The position numbers were made by a program, and so were the translations under genes. From the NCBI GenBank assembly GCA_018224505.1, contig JAGTVD010000236.1, positions 1-6,591 on the forward strand: DNA of 6,591 bases, given 5' to 3'. Shown piece after piece: positions 1-6,429 of the stretch; position 1 is the first letter of the stretch, and each line of letters starts with the position of its first letter. The notes beneath the pieces are model-generated. The model saw only the letters and a list, made by a program, of their open reading frames with translations. It was not told the origin of the DNA and searched no databases. The DNA is from Desulfatitalea sp. Its GTDB lineage: Bacteria; Desulfobacterota; Desulfobacteria; Desulfobacterales; Desulfosarcinaceae.

Positions 1-104
1 ACGATGCCATCGATGCGCGCTGGGTTGCCGTCGACGACTTGCCCGACCTGGGGATCCACGCCGCTACCCGCGATCTGCTGCGCCTTGTGTTTCAATTCGG
101 ATAA
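1..104 (+). CDS. C-terminal fragment of a probable NUDIX hydrolase
   Basis: The reading frame that begins at base 3 is open from the left edge and ends at TAA 102-104. It encodes about 33 residues starting DAIDARWVAVDDLPDLGIH and ending LLRLVFQFG. The pattern of a Trp followed by a short hydrophobic-acidic stretch (W-V-A-V-D-D-L-P-D-L), then a short helix before the stop, is typical of the last part of NUDIX hydrolases (ADP-ribose or nucleotide pyrophosphatase type). The diagnostic NUDIX box would lie outside the window, so the assignment rests on tail similarity only. The next plus-strand gene starts 183 nt later, past an intergenic repeat, so it is probably not co-transcribed as a tight operon. 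Any other protein with a similar tail remains possible. Confidence 0.45.
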   Translation, partial: DAIDARWVAVDDLPDLGIHAATRDLLRLVFQFG

Positions 105-115
105 TTTTTCATCCC

Positions 116-187
116 CACCCCCGCTACCGGGTGCACCGGCTTAAGGGCTCGCCGCGCCATTGCATTGGCGTATATGCAATCACCCTG
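116..187 (+). repeat. Structured intergenic repeat, left copy
   Basis: This stretch, 11 nt after the stop of the upstream gene, matches the reverse complement of 6430-6507. The first 26 bases (116-141) are identical to the complement of 6482-6507. Bases 152-160 are identical to the complement of 6458-6466. Bases 165-187 match the complement of 6430-6452 at 20 of 23 positions. It contains a palindromic core GGTGCACC (130-137) and a stem CGCCA/TGGCG (155-159 with 166-170). That stem also exists in the other copy while the loop between its arms differs. A 7-bp stem ATTGCAT/ATGCAAT (159-165 with 174-180) could compete with it. It resembles a REP-like or MITE-like dispersed element. No coding capacity is apparent. 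Confidence 0.7.
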
Positions 188-199
188 TGTTCCCATATC

Positions 200-232
200 T
201 TGCCTGTCGTTTTTTACAAAATGTGATACATT
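200..232 (+). promoter_or_regulatory. Weak candidate promoter region for the QueG-like/dehydratase pair
   Basis: Bases 191-240 are the only AT-rich part of the gap before the plus-strand gene pair. TTGCCT (200-205) could act as a -35 box with a poor -10 such as TGATAC (224-229) at 18 nt. TACATT (227-232) is a better -10 but has no good -35 at the right distance. A small palindrome ATGTGATACAT (221-231) overlaps this area and could be an operator half-site pair. The location about 60 nt upstream of the ATG at 288 is reasonable, but the hexamers are weak, so this is a positional guess. Confidence 0.2.
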
Positions 233-287
233 AATTGAACGCTGCACGGGCAACCGGCGACCATGATTCTGACACAGGAGCGATACC

Positions 288-1418
288 ATGATTACCAAAG
301 CGGACATCATCCGCAAGGCCCGCGAGGAAGGTTTCGCGGATATCGGTTTTACCACGGCCGAACCTTTCGAATCCCACCGGCAAATTCTATCGGCGCGGCA
401 GGAAGCGTATGAATGGGTGGGGAAAATGGGTCTGGATCTGATTAAGGGCACCGCCCCAAAGTCGGTCATGCCCGCCGCCGAGACCCTGATCGTGTTGATG
501 GAGGCCTATCTGCGCAACAGCTATCCCCGTTGCATGGAAGCCCATTTCGGGCGTTGCTATCTGGATGACGATCGTGTCCTCAAGAATGGTCTGGCCGTGC
601 GCTTCAAAGCGTTCCGCGCCTGGTTGCGCGACAACGGCATCGAATCCAAGAGCGGGATGAATCTGCCCCACCGTGCGGCCGCGGCCCGTGCCGGTCTGGG
701 CACCCTGGGCAAGAACTGCCTTTTCTATTCGCGTACCGCGGTGCGCCAGGGGTCCTGGGTGCTGCCCATCGCATTGCTGGTGGATCGCGCCTTCGAACCG
801 GATTCCCCGAGCGTGCGGATGGGCTGCCCCGACTGGTGCCGCAATGTCTGCGTTGCCGCCTGTCCCACCCGGGCGTTGAAAGGGGACGGCACCCTGGATC
901 CGCGCAAGTGCATCTCCTACTTGAGCTATTACGGAGAGGGACTGACGCCGCGTGCGCTGCGGGAACCCATGGGGCTTTATGTCTACGGCTGCGATCGCTG
1001 CCAGAATGTCTGCCCCCGCAATGCGCCCTGGTTGGCCCGGGATTTGCCAGAGCACCCCAAGATGGCGGCCATGGAGGGGGATTTCGCCCTTGAGCGGCTG
1101 CTGCACATGGACCAGGCCTATTACAAGGAGAAGATCTGGCCCCACATGTTCTACATGCCCGCCGAGCAGATCTGGCGCTGGCAGATGAACGCCGCCCGGG
1201 CCATGGGCAACACCCGCGACGAACGGTATGTCGACGATCTGACGACCGCAGCGTCCGATGGTGCCGACGAGCGGGTGCGGGCCATGGCCGCCTGGGCCCT
1301 GGGCCGCATCGGCGGCCCGCGCGCCCGGGCCGGCCTGGAACGGTTGCGGCCCCGGGCGGCCGGTTTGCTGCTTGAAGAGGTCGAGGCTGCGCTGTCCGAT
1401 TGCGATTTGAAAAGCTAA
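288..1418 (+). CDS. QueG-like double [4Fe-4S] cluster protein with C-terminal HEAT-like repeats
   Basis: This 376-residue protein resembles epoxyqueuosine reductase (QueG). It has a QueG-type N-terminal domain (about 1-165, with GLGTLGKN at 136-143 and GSWVLPIALL at 155-164). A two-cluster ferredoxin region follows with eight cysteines: C180, C184, C188, C192-Pro, then C208 in CISYL, then C235, C238, C242-Pro in the GCDRCQNVCP motif. A helical HEAT-like tail covers about 298-370. Length is close to E. coli QueG (379). QueG is known as a cobalamin- and Fe-S-dependent enzyme of the last step of queuosine synthesis. Two deviations are visible. The first cysteine motif is C-x3-C-x3-C-x3-CP rather than the usual C-x2-C-x2-C-x3-CP. 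The stretch before GLG reads SGMNLPHR, so the catalytic Asp expected there appears to be absent. The ATG at 288 has AGGAG (276-280) seven bases upstream. The dehydratase gene follows after 28 nt, suggesting co-transcription. I infer a redox or maturation role for the pathway rather than queuosine synthesis, but the substrate is unknown. Confidence 0.8.
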   Translation: MITKADIIRKAREEGFADIGFTTAEPFESHRQILSARQEAYEWVGKMGLDLIKGTAPKSVMPAAETLIVLMEAYLRNSYPRCMEAHFGRCYLDDDRVLKNGLAVRFKAFRAWLRDNGIESKSGMNLPHRAAAARAGLGTLGKNCLFYSRTAVRQGSWVLPIALLVDRAFEPDSPSVRMGCPDWCRNVCVAACPTRALKGDGTLDPRKCISYLSYYGEGLTPRALREPMGLYVYGCDRCQNVCPRNAPWLARDLPEHPKMAAMEGDFALERLLHMDQAYYKEKIWPHMFYMPAEQIWRWQMNAARAMGNTRDERYVDDLTTAASDGADERVRAMAAWALGRIGGPRARAGLERLRPRAAGLLLEEVEAALSDCDLKS

Positions 1419-1446
1419 TCCAAAACTGAAGTGAGCAGGGGGACAT

Positions 1447-2928
1447 ATGAAACTCAAGAATGGTGCCGAGTACATTGATAGTCTGCGTCAATTGCATCCC
1501 CGGATTTATTACAAGGGCCAGCCGGTGGCGGATGTGACCCGCCATCCGGCCACGGCGCCCCATGTGCGGGCCGCGGCCATGACCTATGCTTTGGCGGCCA
1601 AACCTCAATACCGGGAGCTGGCCACCGCCACCTCCCACCTCACCGGGCGTACCATCAGCCGCTTCACCCACGTACACCAGGGTATCGAGGATCTGATCAA
1701 GAAGATCAAGCTGCTGCGTATATTGGGCCAGAAGACAGGCACCTGTTTTCAGCGCTGTGTGGGGTTCGACGGCATCAACGCGGTCTATTCGGTGGCCTAC
1801 GATGTGGACCAGCAGCATGGCACCGACTACCTGGAGCGGTTCAAGCAGTGGCTGATCGGCATCCAGGACGACAATAAAATGGTGGTGGGGGCCATGACCG
1901 ATCCCAAGGGGGACCGCTCCAAGGGTCCGGCCCAGCAGGCGGATCCCGATCAGTATGTGCATGTGGTCGAGCGCCGTCCGGACGGGGTGGTGATTCGGGG
2001 TGCAAAGCTGCACATGACCGGGGCGGTCAATTCCCACGAGGTGCTGGTGATGCCGACCACGGCCCTGGACGAGAGCGCCCGGGATTATGCCATTGTCTGC
2101 GCCGTGCCCATCGATGCACCGGGCATCACCCTGATCTTCGGCCGGCAGGCCGGGGATGACCGCCGGGATCAACTGGAACGCATCGATGTGGGCAAGCCGC
2201 GTTTCGGTGCCGTGGGCGGGGAGGCCGTGATCGCCTTCGAAGATGTATTCGTGCCCAGCGATCGCATCTTCCTGGACGGCGAGACAGGATTTACCGGCAG
2301 TCTGGTGTACCGGTTCGCCGCCCATCACCGGGCCAATTACGGGGCTTGCAAAACCGGATTGATGGACGTGCTGACCGGCGCCGTCAGCCATCTGGCCCAG
2401 ATCCAGGGAGCCGCCCAGGGTTCCCATGTCCGTGACAAGGTGACCGAGATGATCCATTTGAGCGAAACGCTCTACAGCTCATCGATCGCCTGTTCGGCCG
2501 AAGGCGCCCCCACTCCGTCGGGCGCCTATCTGGTGGACACCATGCTGGCCAATGTGTGCAAGCAGAACGTCACCCGTTTTCACTTCGAGGTGGCCCGGCT
2601 GGCGGTGGACATCGCCGGCGGGTTCATCGCCACGTTGCCCAGCGAGTACGATCTGGAAAGCGACGAGGTCGGCCACATCGTGGAGAAGTACTTCAGCGGT
2701 GTCGCCGGCATTCCCGTCCGGGAGCGCATCAAGATCGGCCGCCTGATCGAGGCCATGACCGGCGGCACCGCCATGGTGGAATCCATGCACGGCGCCGGCT
2801 CGCCCCAGGCCCAGCGCATCATGATTTTCCGGGAAGGCAAGCTGGCGGAAAAGATCAAACTGGCCAAAGCCCTGGCCGGCATCCCACAGCACAGCAAGCG
2901 GAAGAAAAAAGATCAGCCGTCGATATAA
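1447..2928 (+). CDS. abfD: 4-hydroxybutyryl-CoA dehydratase / vinylacetyl-CoA delta-isomerase family flavoprotein
   Basis: This 493-residue protein matches the AbfD family over its full length (the Clostridium aminobutyricum enzyme is about 490). The family uses FAD and an oxygen-sensitive [4Fe-4S] cluster to dehydrate 4-hydroxybutyryl-CoA to crotonyl-CoA by a ketyl-radical route, and also isomerises vinylacetyl-CoA. All four expected cluster ligands are visible: C100 and C104 (in TCFQRCVG), H294 and C301 (in HHRANYGACK). Other residues I recall as important in the clostridial enzyme also seem kept: Q102, T191, E259, Y298 and K302, with E445 probable. The fold is the acyl-CoA dehydrogenase/HpaB type, soluble and normally tetrameric. 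ATG 1447 is preceded by AGGGGG (1437-1442). It lies 28 nt after the QueG-like gene, and its 3' end overlaps the convergent CoA-transferase gene by 16 nt. A basic tail with KRKKK (484-488) ends the protein. Complete ligands argue for an active enzyme; a longer or substituted 4-hydroxyacyl-CoA substrate is possible. Confidence 0.9.
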   Translation: MKLKNGAEYIDSLRQLHPRIYYKGQPVADVTRHPATAPHVRAAAMTYALAAKPQYRELATATSHLTGRTISRFTHVHQGIEDLIKKIKLLRILGQKTGTCFQRCVGFDGINAVYSVAYDVDQQHGTDYLERFKQWLIGIQDDNKMVVGAMTDPKGDRSKGPAQQADPDQYVHVVERRPDGVVIRGAKLHMTGAVNSHEVLVMPTTALDESARDYAIVCAVPIDAPGITLIFGRQAGDDRRDQLERIDVGKPRFGAVGGEAVIAFEDVFVPSDRIFLDGETGFTGSLVYRFAAHHRANYGACKTGLMDVLTGAVSHLAQIQGAAQGSHVRDKVTEMIHLSETLYSSSIACSAEGAPTPSGAYLVDTMLANVCKQNVTRFHFEVARLAVDIAGGFIATLPSEYDLESDEVGHIVEKYFSGVAGIPVRERIKIGRLIEAMTGGTAMVESMHGAGSPQAQRIMIFREGKLAEKIKLAKALAGIPQHSKRKKKDQPSI

Positions 2929-4688
2929 AATTTCCGCGGATCGAACAGCCGCAGCAGCGTCAGGTTGCCGTGGTCCGACACGTCCAGCCGTTGCAGCGTC
3001 GGGGCCACCTCCAGCGGCCACCCCACGTTGGCCGTGACCCGCTCCATGCACTGGGCTTCGGTCTCTTCGGCGTGGGATGGCAGGTAGGCGGTCAGGGTGA
3101 AGGTGGGCCGCCCGTCCAGCTTTTCGAACAAGCCGATGTCCGTGATCAAGGTTCGCACCCGGGTGCCGGCATAGGTGATGTAAGGGACCTTTTCCACCAA
3201 TCGGTTGGGACCGGCATTCATCACCACGATGGATTCCTGGTTGGTGTTGGCGATGTCATTGGAACCGCCCGAGCCCACCAGCAGGATTTTGTCGCTGATT
3301 TGGGTTGAGTTGGCGTTGCCGGCGGCATCGATCTGGCCGGCGCCCAGCACTCCCAGGCAGCGGTTGTGCGCGCCGCCCACGTTGACCCCCAGCACGGTTT
3401 CGATATTGGATAGCATTTTGCAGGTGTGCATGTTGTGCAAGCTGAAGACGGCGGGGTCGGAGGTGCGCGGCATATAGCCGAACATGCCTACCTCGGCCAT
3501 TACTTCCGCCTCCTGTCCCTTGGCCCGCAGATCATAGAGGGCCAACCAGGCCGCCAGGTTGGACAGGCCGATGCCGGCCAGGATGGTGATGTACCCTTTT
3601 TCGGTGCACCGGTCGGCGATCACTTTGGCGGCCGCCAGCACCATGCGTTCCGATGCGTTGGGGGGGGCGTCGAAGTCGACGCGCGCCGCTTCGCTGATGG
3701 TTTCGGGAACCCAGGCGTCGGGGGCGGCCTTGCCTTTGAGGTAGACCAGCCGTTCGCCGCCCACTTTGGCCAGGTAGGTGTCGTGATCCGGCACATCCAG
3801 GATCCACTCCTGCACCCAGCGGGCAAATTCCTCTTCATTCTTGGTGGTGTTGTTGACTTCGGTCATGAAGTCGTAATCGGAGAAGTAGGCCTCGAACCCG
3901 GGCAGACCCAATTGGGTCACACCGATGGGGTGGGATCCGAAGGGGGCTTCGCACACCGCCAGCACCGAGTAGGCGGGGATGCGCACCATATGGGCATGCT
4001 GGCGGATGTATTCGGTGGAGACAATCTTCTCGGCGCTGACGATCACCCCTTTGGAGGCGCCCCAGGCGCCATAGGCGTCGCCGGCCAGGGGGTAGGTGAT
4101 GATGGTGTTGCCGCTGCGATCGGCCACTGCGGCGTGCACCAGGGTGATGTCCGGTTGCAGGGCGCGCAGCAGGCCGATTTGCCCCTCCCCGCCAAAGGGG
4201 TTGGCCATGGTTTTGAAATCGGCCTGGTTGTCCCGGGCCATGGTACTGCCGATCAGGGAATGGGTGGGCATGAAATCCCAGCCCATGGCGCCGGCCAACA
4301 GGCGCTGGGGAAGGGTGCGCATGGTCCAGTGTTCGATCTCCACGTCACCGTTGCCATAGGCGTTTTGCACCACCGGACAGGGGCGCGGGCTGGGGTAGTT
4401 GATGCCGGAGAAGCTGGTGAGGATCTTGCGCGCCAGGCGGTTCTTCACCAGGGCCACCAGGTGCAGGTTCAGCGAAGGGGTGACCACGGTGAATTCGGGC
4501 TGTTTGTTCCAGAAGGCCCGGATCAGCTCGTAGACCAGGGCGCCGACGCCGGCCGACATGTTCAGCACCATCTTCGCGCGGACGTGGCGCTGGATGGCTT
4601 CCTTGAGCGTGCAGCGTTTGTCTTCGCCTTCCTCCACGGGAAGGGCCAGCTTTTCGGCAATCAGTTGACGCACCGCTTGATCCATCAT
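2913..4688 (-). CDS. Single-chain family I CoA-transferase (GctA-GctB-like fusion)
   Basis: The protein of 591 residues reads as two family I CoA-transferase subunits joined in one chain. The first half (about 27-300) is GctA-like, with TLKEAI near the start, RALQPDITLVHAAVADRSGN (175-194), GASKGVIVSAEKIV (210-223) and FGSHPIGV (250-257). The second half (about 345-591) is GctB-like, with AGIGLSNLAAWLA (371-383), AEVGMFGYMPR (398-408), GAGQIDAAGNANST (449-462) and GSGGSNDIA (472-480). Glu399 in AEVG sits where the catalytic Glu of glutaconate CoA-transferase (ESG) is expected. That favours a true transferase over the IpdAB-type hydrolases that share the fold. It is the last gene of a three-gene minus-strand operon, 16 nt after the MaoC stop. 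I chose ATG 4688 because GTG 4697 lies inside the Shine-Dalgarno; ATG 4685 is an equal alternative. It probably charges the pathway acid with CoA; donor and acceptor are unknown. Confidence 0.82.
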   Translation of the reverse strand: MMDQAVRQLIAEKLALPVEEGEDKRCTLKEAIQRHVRAKMVLNMSAGVGALVYELIRAFWNKQPEFTVVTPSLNLHLVALVKNRLARKILTSFSGINYPSPRPCPVVQNAYGNGDVEIEHWTMRTLPQRLLAGAMGWDFMPTHSLIGSTMARDNQADFKTMANPFGGEGQIGLLRALQPDITLVHAAVADRSGNTIITYPLAGDAYGAWGASKGVIVSAEKIVSTEYIRQHAHMVRIPAYSVLAVCEAPFGSHPIGVTQLGLPGFEAYFSDYDFMTEVNNTTKNEEEFARWVQEWILDVPDHDTYLAKVGGERLVYLKGKAAPDAWVPETISEAARVDFDAPPNASERMVLAAAKVIADRCTEKGYITILAGIGLSNLAAWLALYDLRAKGQEAEVMAEVGMFGYMPRTSDPAVFSLHNMHTCKMLSNIETVLGVNVGGAHNRCLGVLGAGQIDAAGNANSTQISDKILLVGSGGSNDIANTNQESIVVMNAGPNRLVEKVPYITYAGTRVRTLITDIGLFEKLDGRPTFTLTAYLPSHAEETEAQCMERVTANVGWPLEVAPTLQRLDVSDHGNLTLLRLFDPRKFYIDG

Positions 4689-4694
4689 CCATTT

Positions 4695-4702
4695 CACCTC
4701 TG
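4695..4702 (-). promoter_or_regulatory. Ribosome binding site that decides the CoA-transferase start
   Basis: Read on the minus strand, AGAGGTGA lies just after the MaoC stop codon (4707-4705) and six bases before ATG 4688. The GTG at 4697-4695, which would give three extra residues, is part of this purine-rich site and would have no Shine-Dalgarno of its own at a normal distance. This supports ATG 4688 (or ATG 4685) as the start. Confidence 0.65.
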
Positions 4703-4704
4703 CA

Positions 4705-5166
4705 TTACACGTATTGACGGGACAGGGTTTCAGCGATGCAGGCCGGCTTTTCGCTGCCTTCCACCTCGATTTGCACTTTCCAGTTGAACTGCAACCCGCC
4801 GGTCACCTCTTCGATGCCCAGCAAAGAGATGCGTGGCCGGACCCGTTTGCCCGACGGCACCGGAGCGGCAAAACGCACGCGGTTCAGACCGTAGTTGACC
4901 GTCATTTTGGCCGGCGGCAGTTGCAGCGTGTCGGCCATCAGACGCGGGATCAAAGCGAGGGTCAGAAAGCCGTGGGCGATGGTGGTGCCGTAAGGGGACT
5001 CGGCGGCGGCGCGCTCCTTGTCCAGATGGATCCACTGAAAATCGCCGGTGGCTTCGGCAAACAGGTTGATTTGCTCCTGGGTGACGGGGATCCACTCCCC
5101 CAGGGCGACCTCCTGGCCGATTTTTTGGCGCAGTTCGTCGATGGTCTGAAATGCTATCTTGGGCAT
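4705..5166 (-). CDS. MaoC-family (R)-specific enoyl-CoA hydratase
   Basis: This is a 153-residue single hot-dog domain protein of the MaoC/hydratase-2 family. It carries the signature around residues 36-70: FAEATGDFQWIHLD with the catalytic pair D42 and H47 (D-x4-H), followed by SPYGTTIAHGFLTL with the conserved AHG. A second conserved stretch, NYGLNRVRFAAPVPSGKRVR (91-110), is typical of this family. Members reversibly hydrate trans-2-enoyl-CoA to (R)-3-hydroxyacyl-CoA. Crotonyl-CoA, the product of the dehydratase encoded nearby, would be a natural substrate. ATG 5166 begins the conserved domain and has AGAAAGG about eight bases upstream. The frame stays open further upstream to 5478, but that part lies antiparallel within the next gene and shows no homology. 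It is the middle gene of the minus-strand operon, 38 nt after the oxidoreductase stop. Confidence 0.88.
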   Translation of the reverse strand: MPKIAFQTIDELRQKIGQEVALGEWIPVTQEQINLFAEATGDFQWIHLDKERAAAESPYGTTIAHGFLTLALIPRLMADTLQLPPAKMTVNYGLNRVRFAAPVPSGKRVRPRISLLGIEEVTGGLQFNWKVQIEVEGSEKPACIAETLSRQYV

Positions 5167-5204
5167 GGGACGGCCTTTCTGCTCAGCATGAGCGGTTCGG
5201 ATGG

Positions 5205-6206
5205 CTATATGAGTTGAACCAGTTGCTTGCCGAAATTTTTGCCGGCCAGCAGCCCGATGAAAGCGGCCGGCGCGTTTTCCAATCCGTTGACGATGCTTTC
5301 GCGGTACTTGATCTTGCCGGCGCGCACCCATTGGCCCAGATCCTTCAGTGCCGCGGGCCAGCGCGCCAGTTGATCGGAGACGATGAACCCCTGCACCTTG
5401 AGGCGGTTGACCAGGATGGCGTTGAAGTGCCGCACGGGATAGGGCTCCAGGGCATTGTATTGCGAGATCATGCCGCACACCGGGATGCGGCCGAAGGGCT
5501 TCATGCGCGTCAACACCGTGTCCAGTATCGGTCCGCCCACATTCTCAAAGTAGATATCAATACCGTCGGGTGCCGCCGTCTTCAGATCCTCCCGCAGTTG
5601 GCCGGCCTTGTAATCCACACAGGCATCCAGTCCCAGTTCGTCGGTGACATAACGGCATTTATCCGGTCCGCCGGCGATGCCCACGGACCGGCAGCCATGG
5701 ATCTTTGCCAACTGGCCCACCACGCTGCCCACGGCCCCCGATGCCGCCGAAACCACCACGGTCTCGCCCGCCTTGGGCTGGCCGATGTCCATCAGGCCCA
5801 CATAGGCGGTGACTCCCGGCATGCCCACCGCCCCCAGATAGACCGACAGCGGCAGGTCCTGATCCGTAATGCCGGTCACCCCGGTGCCGTCGCTGACGCC
5901 AAACAGCTGCCAGCCGAAGAAGCCGAGCACCCGGTCGCCCGGCTTGAACCTCTCGTTCCGGGAATCCACCACCTCGCCCACCGTGCCGCCCACCATTACA
6001 TCCCCCACAGTCACCGGCTGAGCATAGGAGGGGGCGTCGCTCATGCGGCCGCGCATATACGGATCGAGGGAAAGAAAGTGGTTGCGCACGAGGAACTGGC
6101 CCTGCTGCAGCGTCGGCACATCGGTTCGCACCACCTTGAAGTCACTCTCCTGCACGTCGCCCGTGGGACGCCGCGCCAGCAATACCTGAATATTCTGGTC
6201 GGTCAT
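5205..6206 (-). CDS. Zinc-independent MDR-family NAD(P)H-dependent oxidoreductase (CurA/YncB, prostaglandin reductase-like)
   Basis: The 333-residue protein belongs to the medium-chain dehydrogenase/reductase superfamily, in the zinc-free group that includes CurA/YncB and leukotriene B4 dehydrogenase/prostaglandin reductase. The N-terminal catalytic domain contains HFLSLDPYMRGRM (43-55) and GDVMVGGTVGEV (68-79). Next comes the subgroup hallmark GMPGVTAYVGL (128-138), then the nucleotide-binding motif AASGAVGSVVGQLAK (154-168), then FENVGG (220-225). No zinc-binding cysteine set is seen. Such enzymes reduce the C=C of alpha,beta-unsaturated carbonyl compounds; here an enoyl-CoA-related or enone intermediate is possible but unproven. 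ATG 6206 matches the usual family start and has AAAGGA (6219-6214) seven bases upstream. The in-frame extension to 6329 lacks homology. It is the first gene of the minus-strand operon and precedes the MaoC gene by 38 nt. Confidence 0.85.
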   Translation of the reverse strand: MTDQNIQVLLARRPTGDVQESDFKVVRTDVPTLQQGQFLVRNHFLSLDPYMRGRMSDAPSYAQPVTVGDVMVGGTVGEVVDSRNERFKPGDRVLGFFGWQLFGVSDGTGVTGITDQDLPLSVYLGAVGMPGVTAYVGLMDIGQPKAGETVVVSAASGAVGSVVGQLAKIHGCRSVGIAGGPDKCRYVTDELGLDACVDYKAGQLREDLKTAAPDGIDIYFENVGGPILDTVLTRMKPFGRIPVCGMISQYNALEPYPVRHFNAILVNRLKVQGFIVSDQLARWPAALKDLGQWVRAGKIKYRESIVNGLENAPAAFIGLLAGKNFGKQLVQLI

Positions 6207-6305
6207 GGCAGAATCCTTTCGTCGAAGGTGAAGTGCTATTTTCCAATGGCCACGGGCGCCGCATTGAAGACCGATGCCGGCACCCAGTGGGAACAGGCTG
6301 GAGGC

Positions 6306-6350
6306 ACATGGGATGATATTCGGCATCATCGAACATCAAAATGTTCATGT
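6306..6350 (-). promoter_or_regulatory. Two adjacent inverted repeats in the leader of the minus-strand operon
   Basis: GAACAT (6331-6336) and ATGTTC (6341-6346) form a perfect 6-bp inverted repeat with a 4-nt centre. Directly beside it, GATGAT (6312-6317) and ATCATC (6325-6330) form a second one with a 7-nt centre. ACATG (6306-6310) and CATGT (6346-6350) could pair around both. They lie about 100-140 nt before the oxidoreductase ATG and downstream of the predicted promoter. They could be operators for a dimeric repressor, or a branched RNA structure in the leader. Which one applies cannot be told from one sequence. Confidence 0.45.
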
Positions 6351-6381
6351 CGAACCCCAAGGGTCGCCGGGAAACAGAAAA

Positions 6382-6410
6382 AGTATGTCAGAAGCCCGGG
6401 GGGCTGTCAA
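6382..6410 (-). promoter_or_regulatory. Predicted sigma-70-type promoter of the oxidoreductase-MaoC-CoA-transferase operon
   Basis: On the minus strand a perfect -35 hexamer TTGACA (6410-6405) is followed after 17 nt by CATACT (6387-6382), which matches the -10 consensus at 4 of 6 positions including the key A2 and T6. Transcription would begin near 6375, giving a leader of about 170 nt before ATG 6206. An alternative -10, TACTTT (6385-6380), would give a 19-nt spacer. The spacer holds a short dyad AGCCC-CCC-GGGCT (6405-6393). Confidence 0.5.
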
Positions 6411-6429
6411 CGCCCAAACCGCTTGCATG

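Noticed and set aside
105..115. T-run after the stop of the left-edge gene as an intrinsic terminator
   Set aside because: The T-rich run follows the stop directly and is not preceded by a GC-rich hairpin, so it does not have the structure of an intrinsic terminator.
166..177. Possible sigma-54 promoter (TGGC...TGC)
   Set aside because: The distance between GG (167-168) and GC (176-177) is only 7 nt, where sigma-54 needs 10 between the two dinucleotides, and the word is part of the repeat.
604..2457. Minus-strand open frame of 617 codons across the QueG-like and dehydratase genes
   Set aside because: It lies antisense to two genes with clear homology, spans their junction, and its translation is low-complexity in His, Gly, Arg and Pro. 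This is the usual shadow of GC-rich codons.
3426..4787. Plus-strand open frame of 453 codons opposite the CoA-transferase
   Set aside because: Antisense to a well-supported gene. The translation is rich in Gly, His, Val and Gln without recognisable motifs and is explained by third-position GC bias.
5181..5193. Small hairpin GCTCA-GCA-TGAGC between the oxidoreductase and MaoC genes
   Set aside because: The stem is only 5 bp and is not followed by a T-run on the minus strand, so it is not a convincing terminator. It may be chance.
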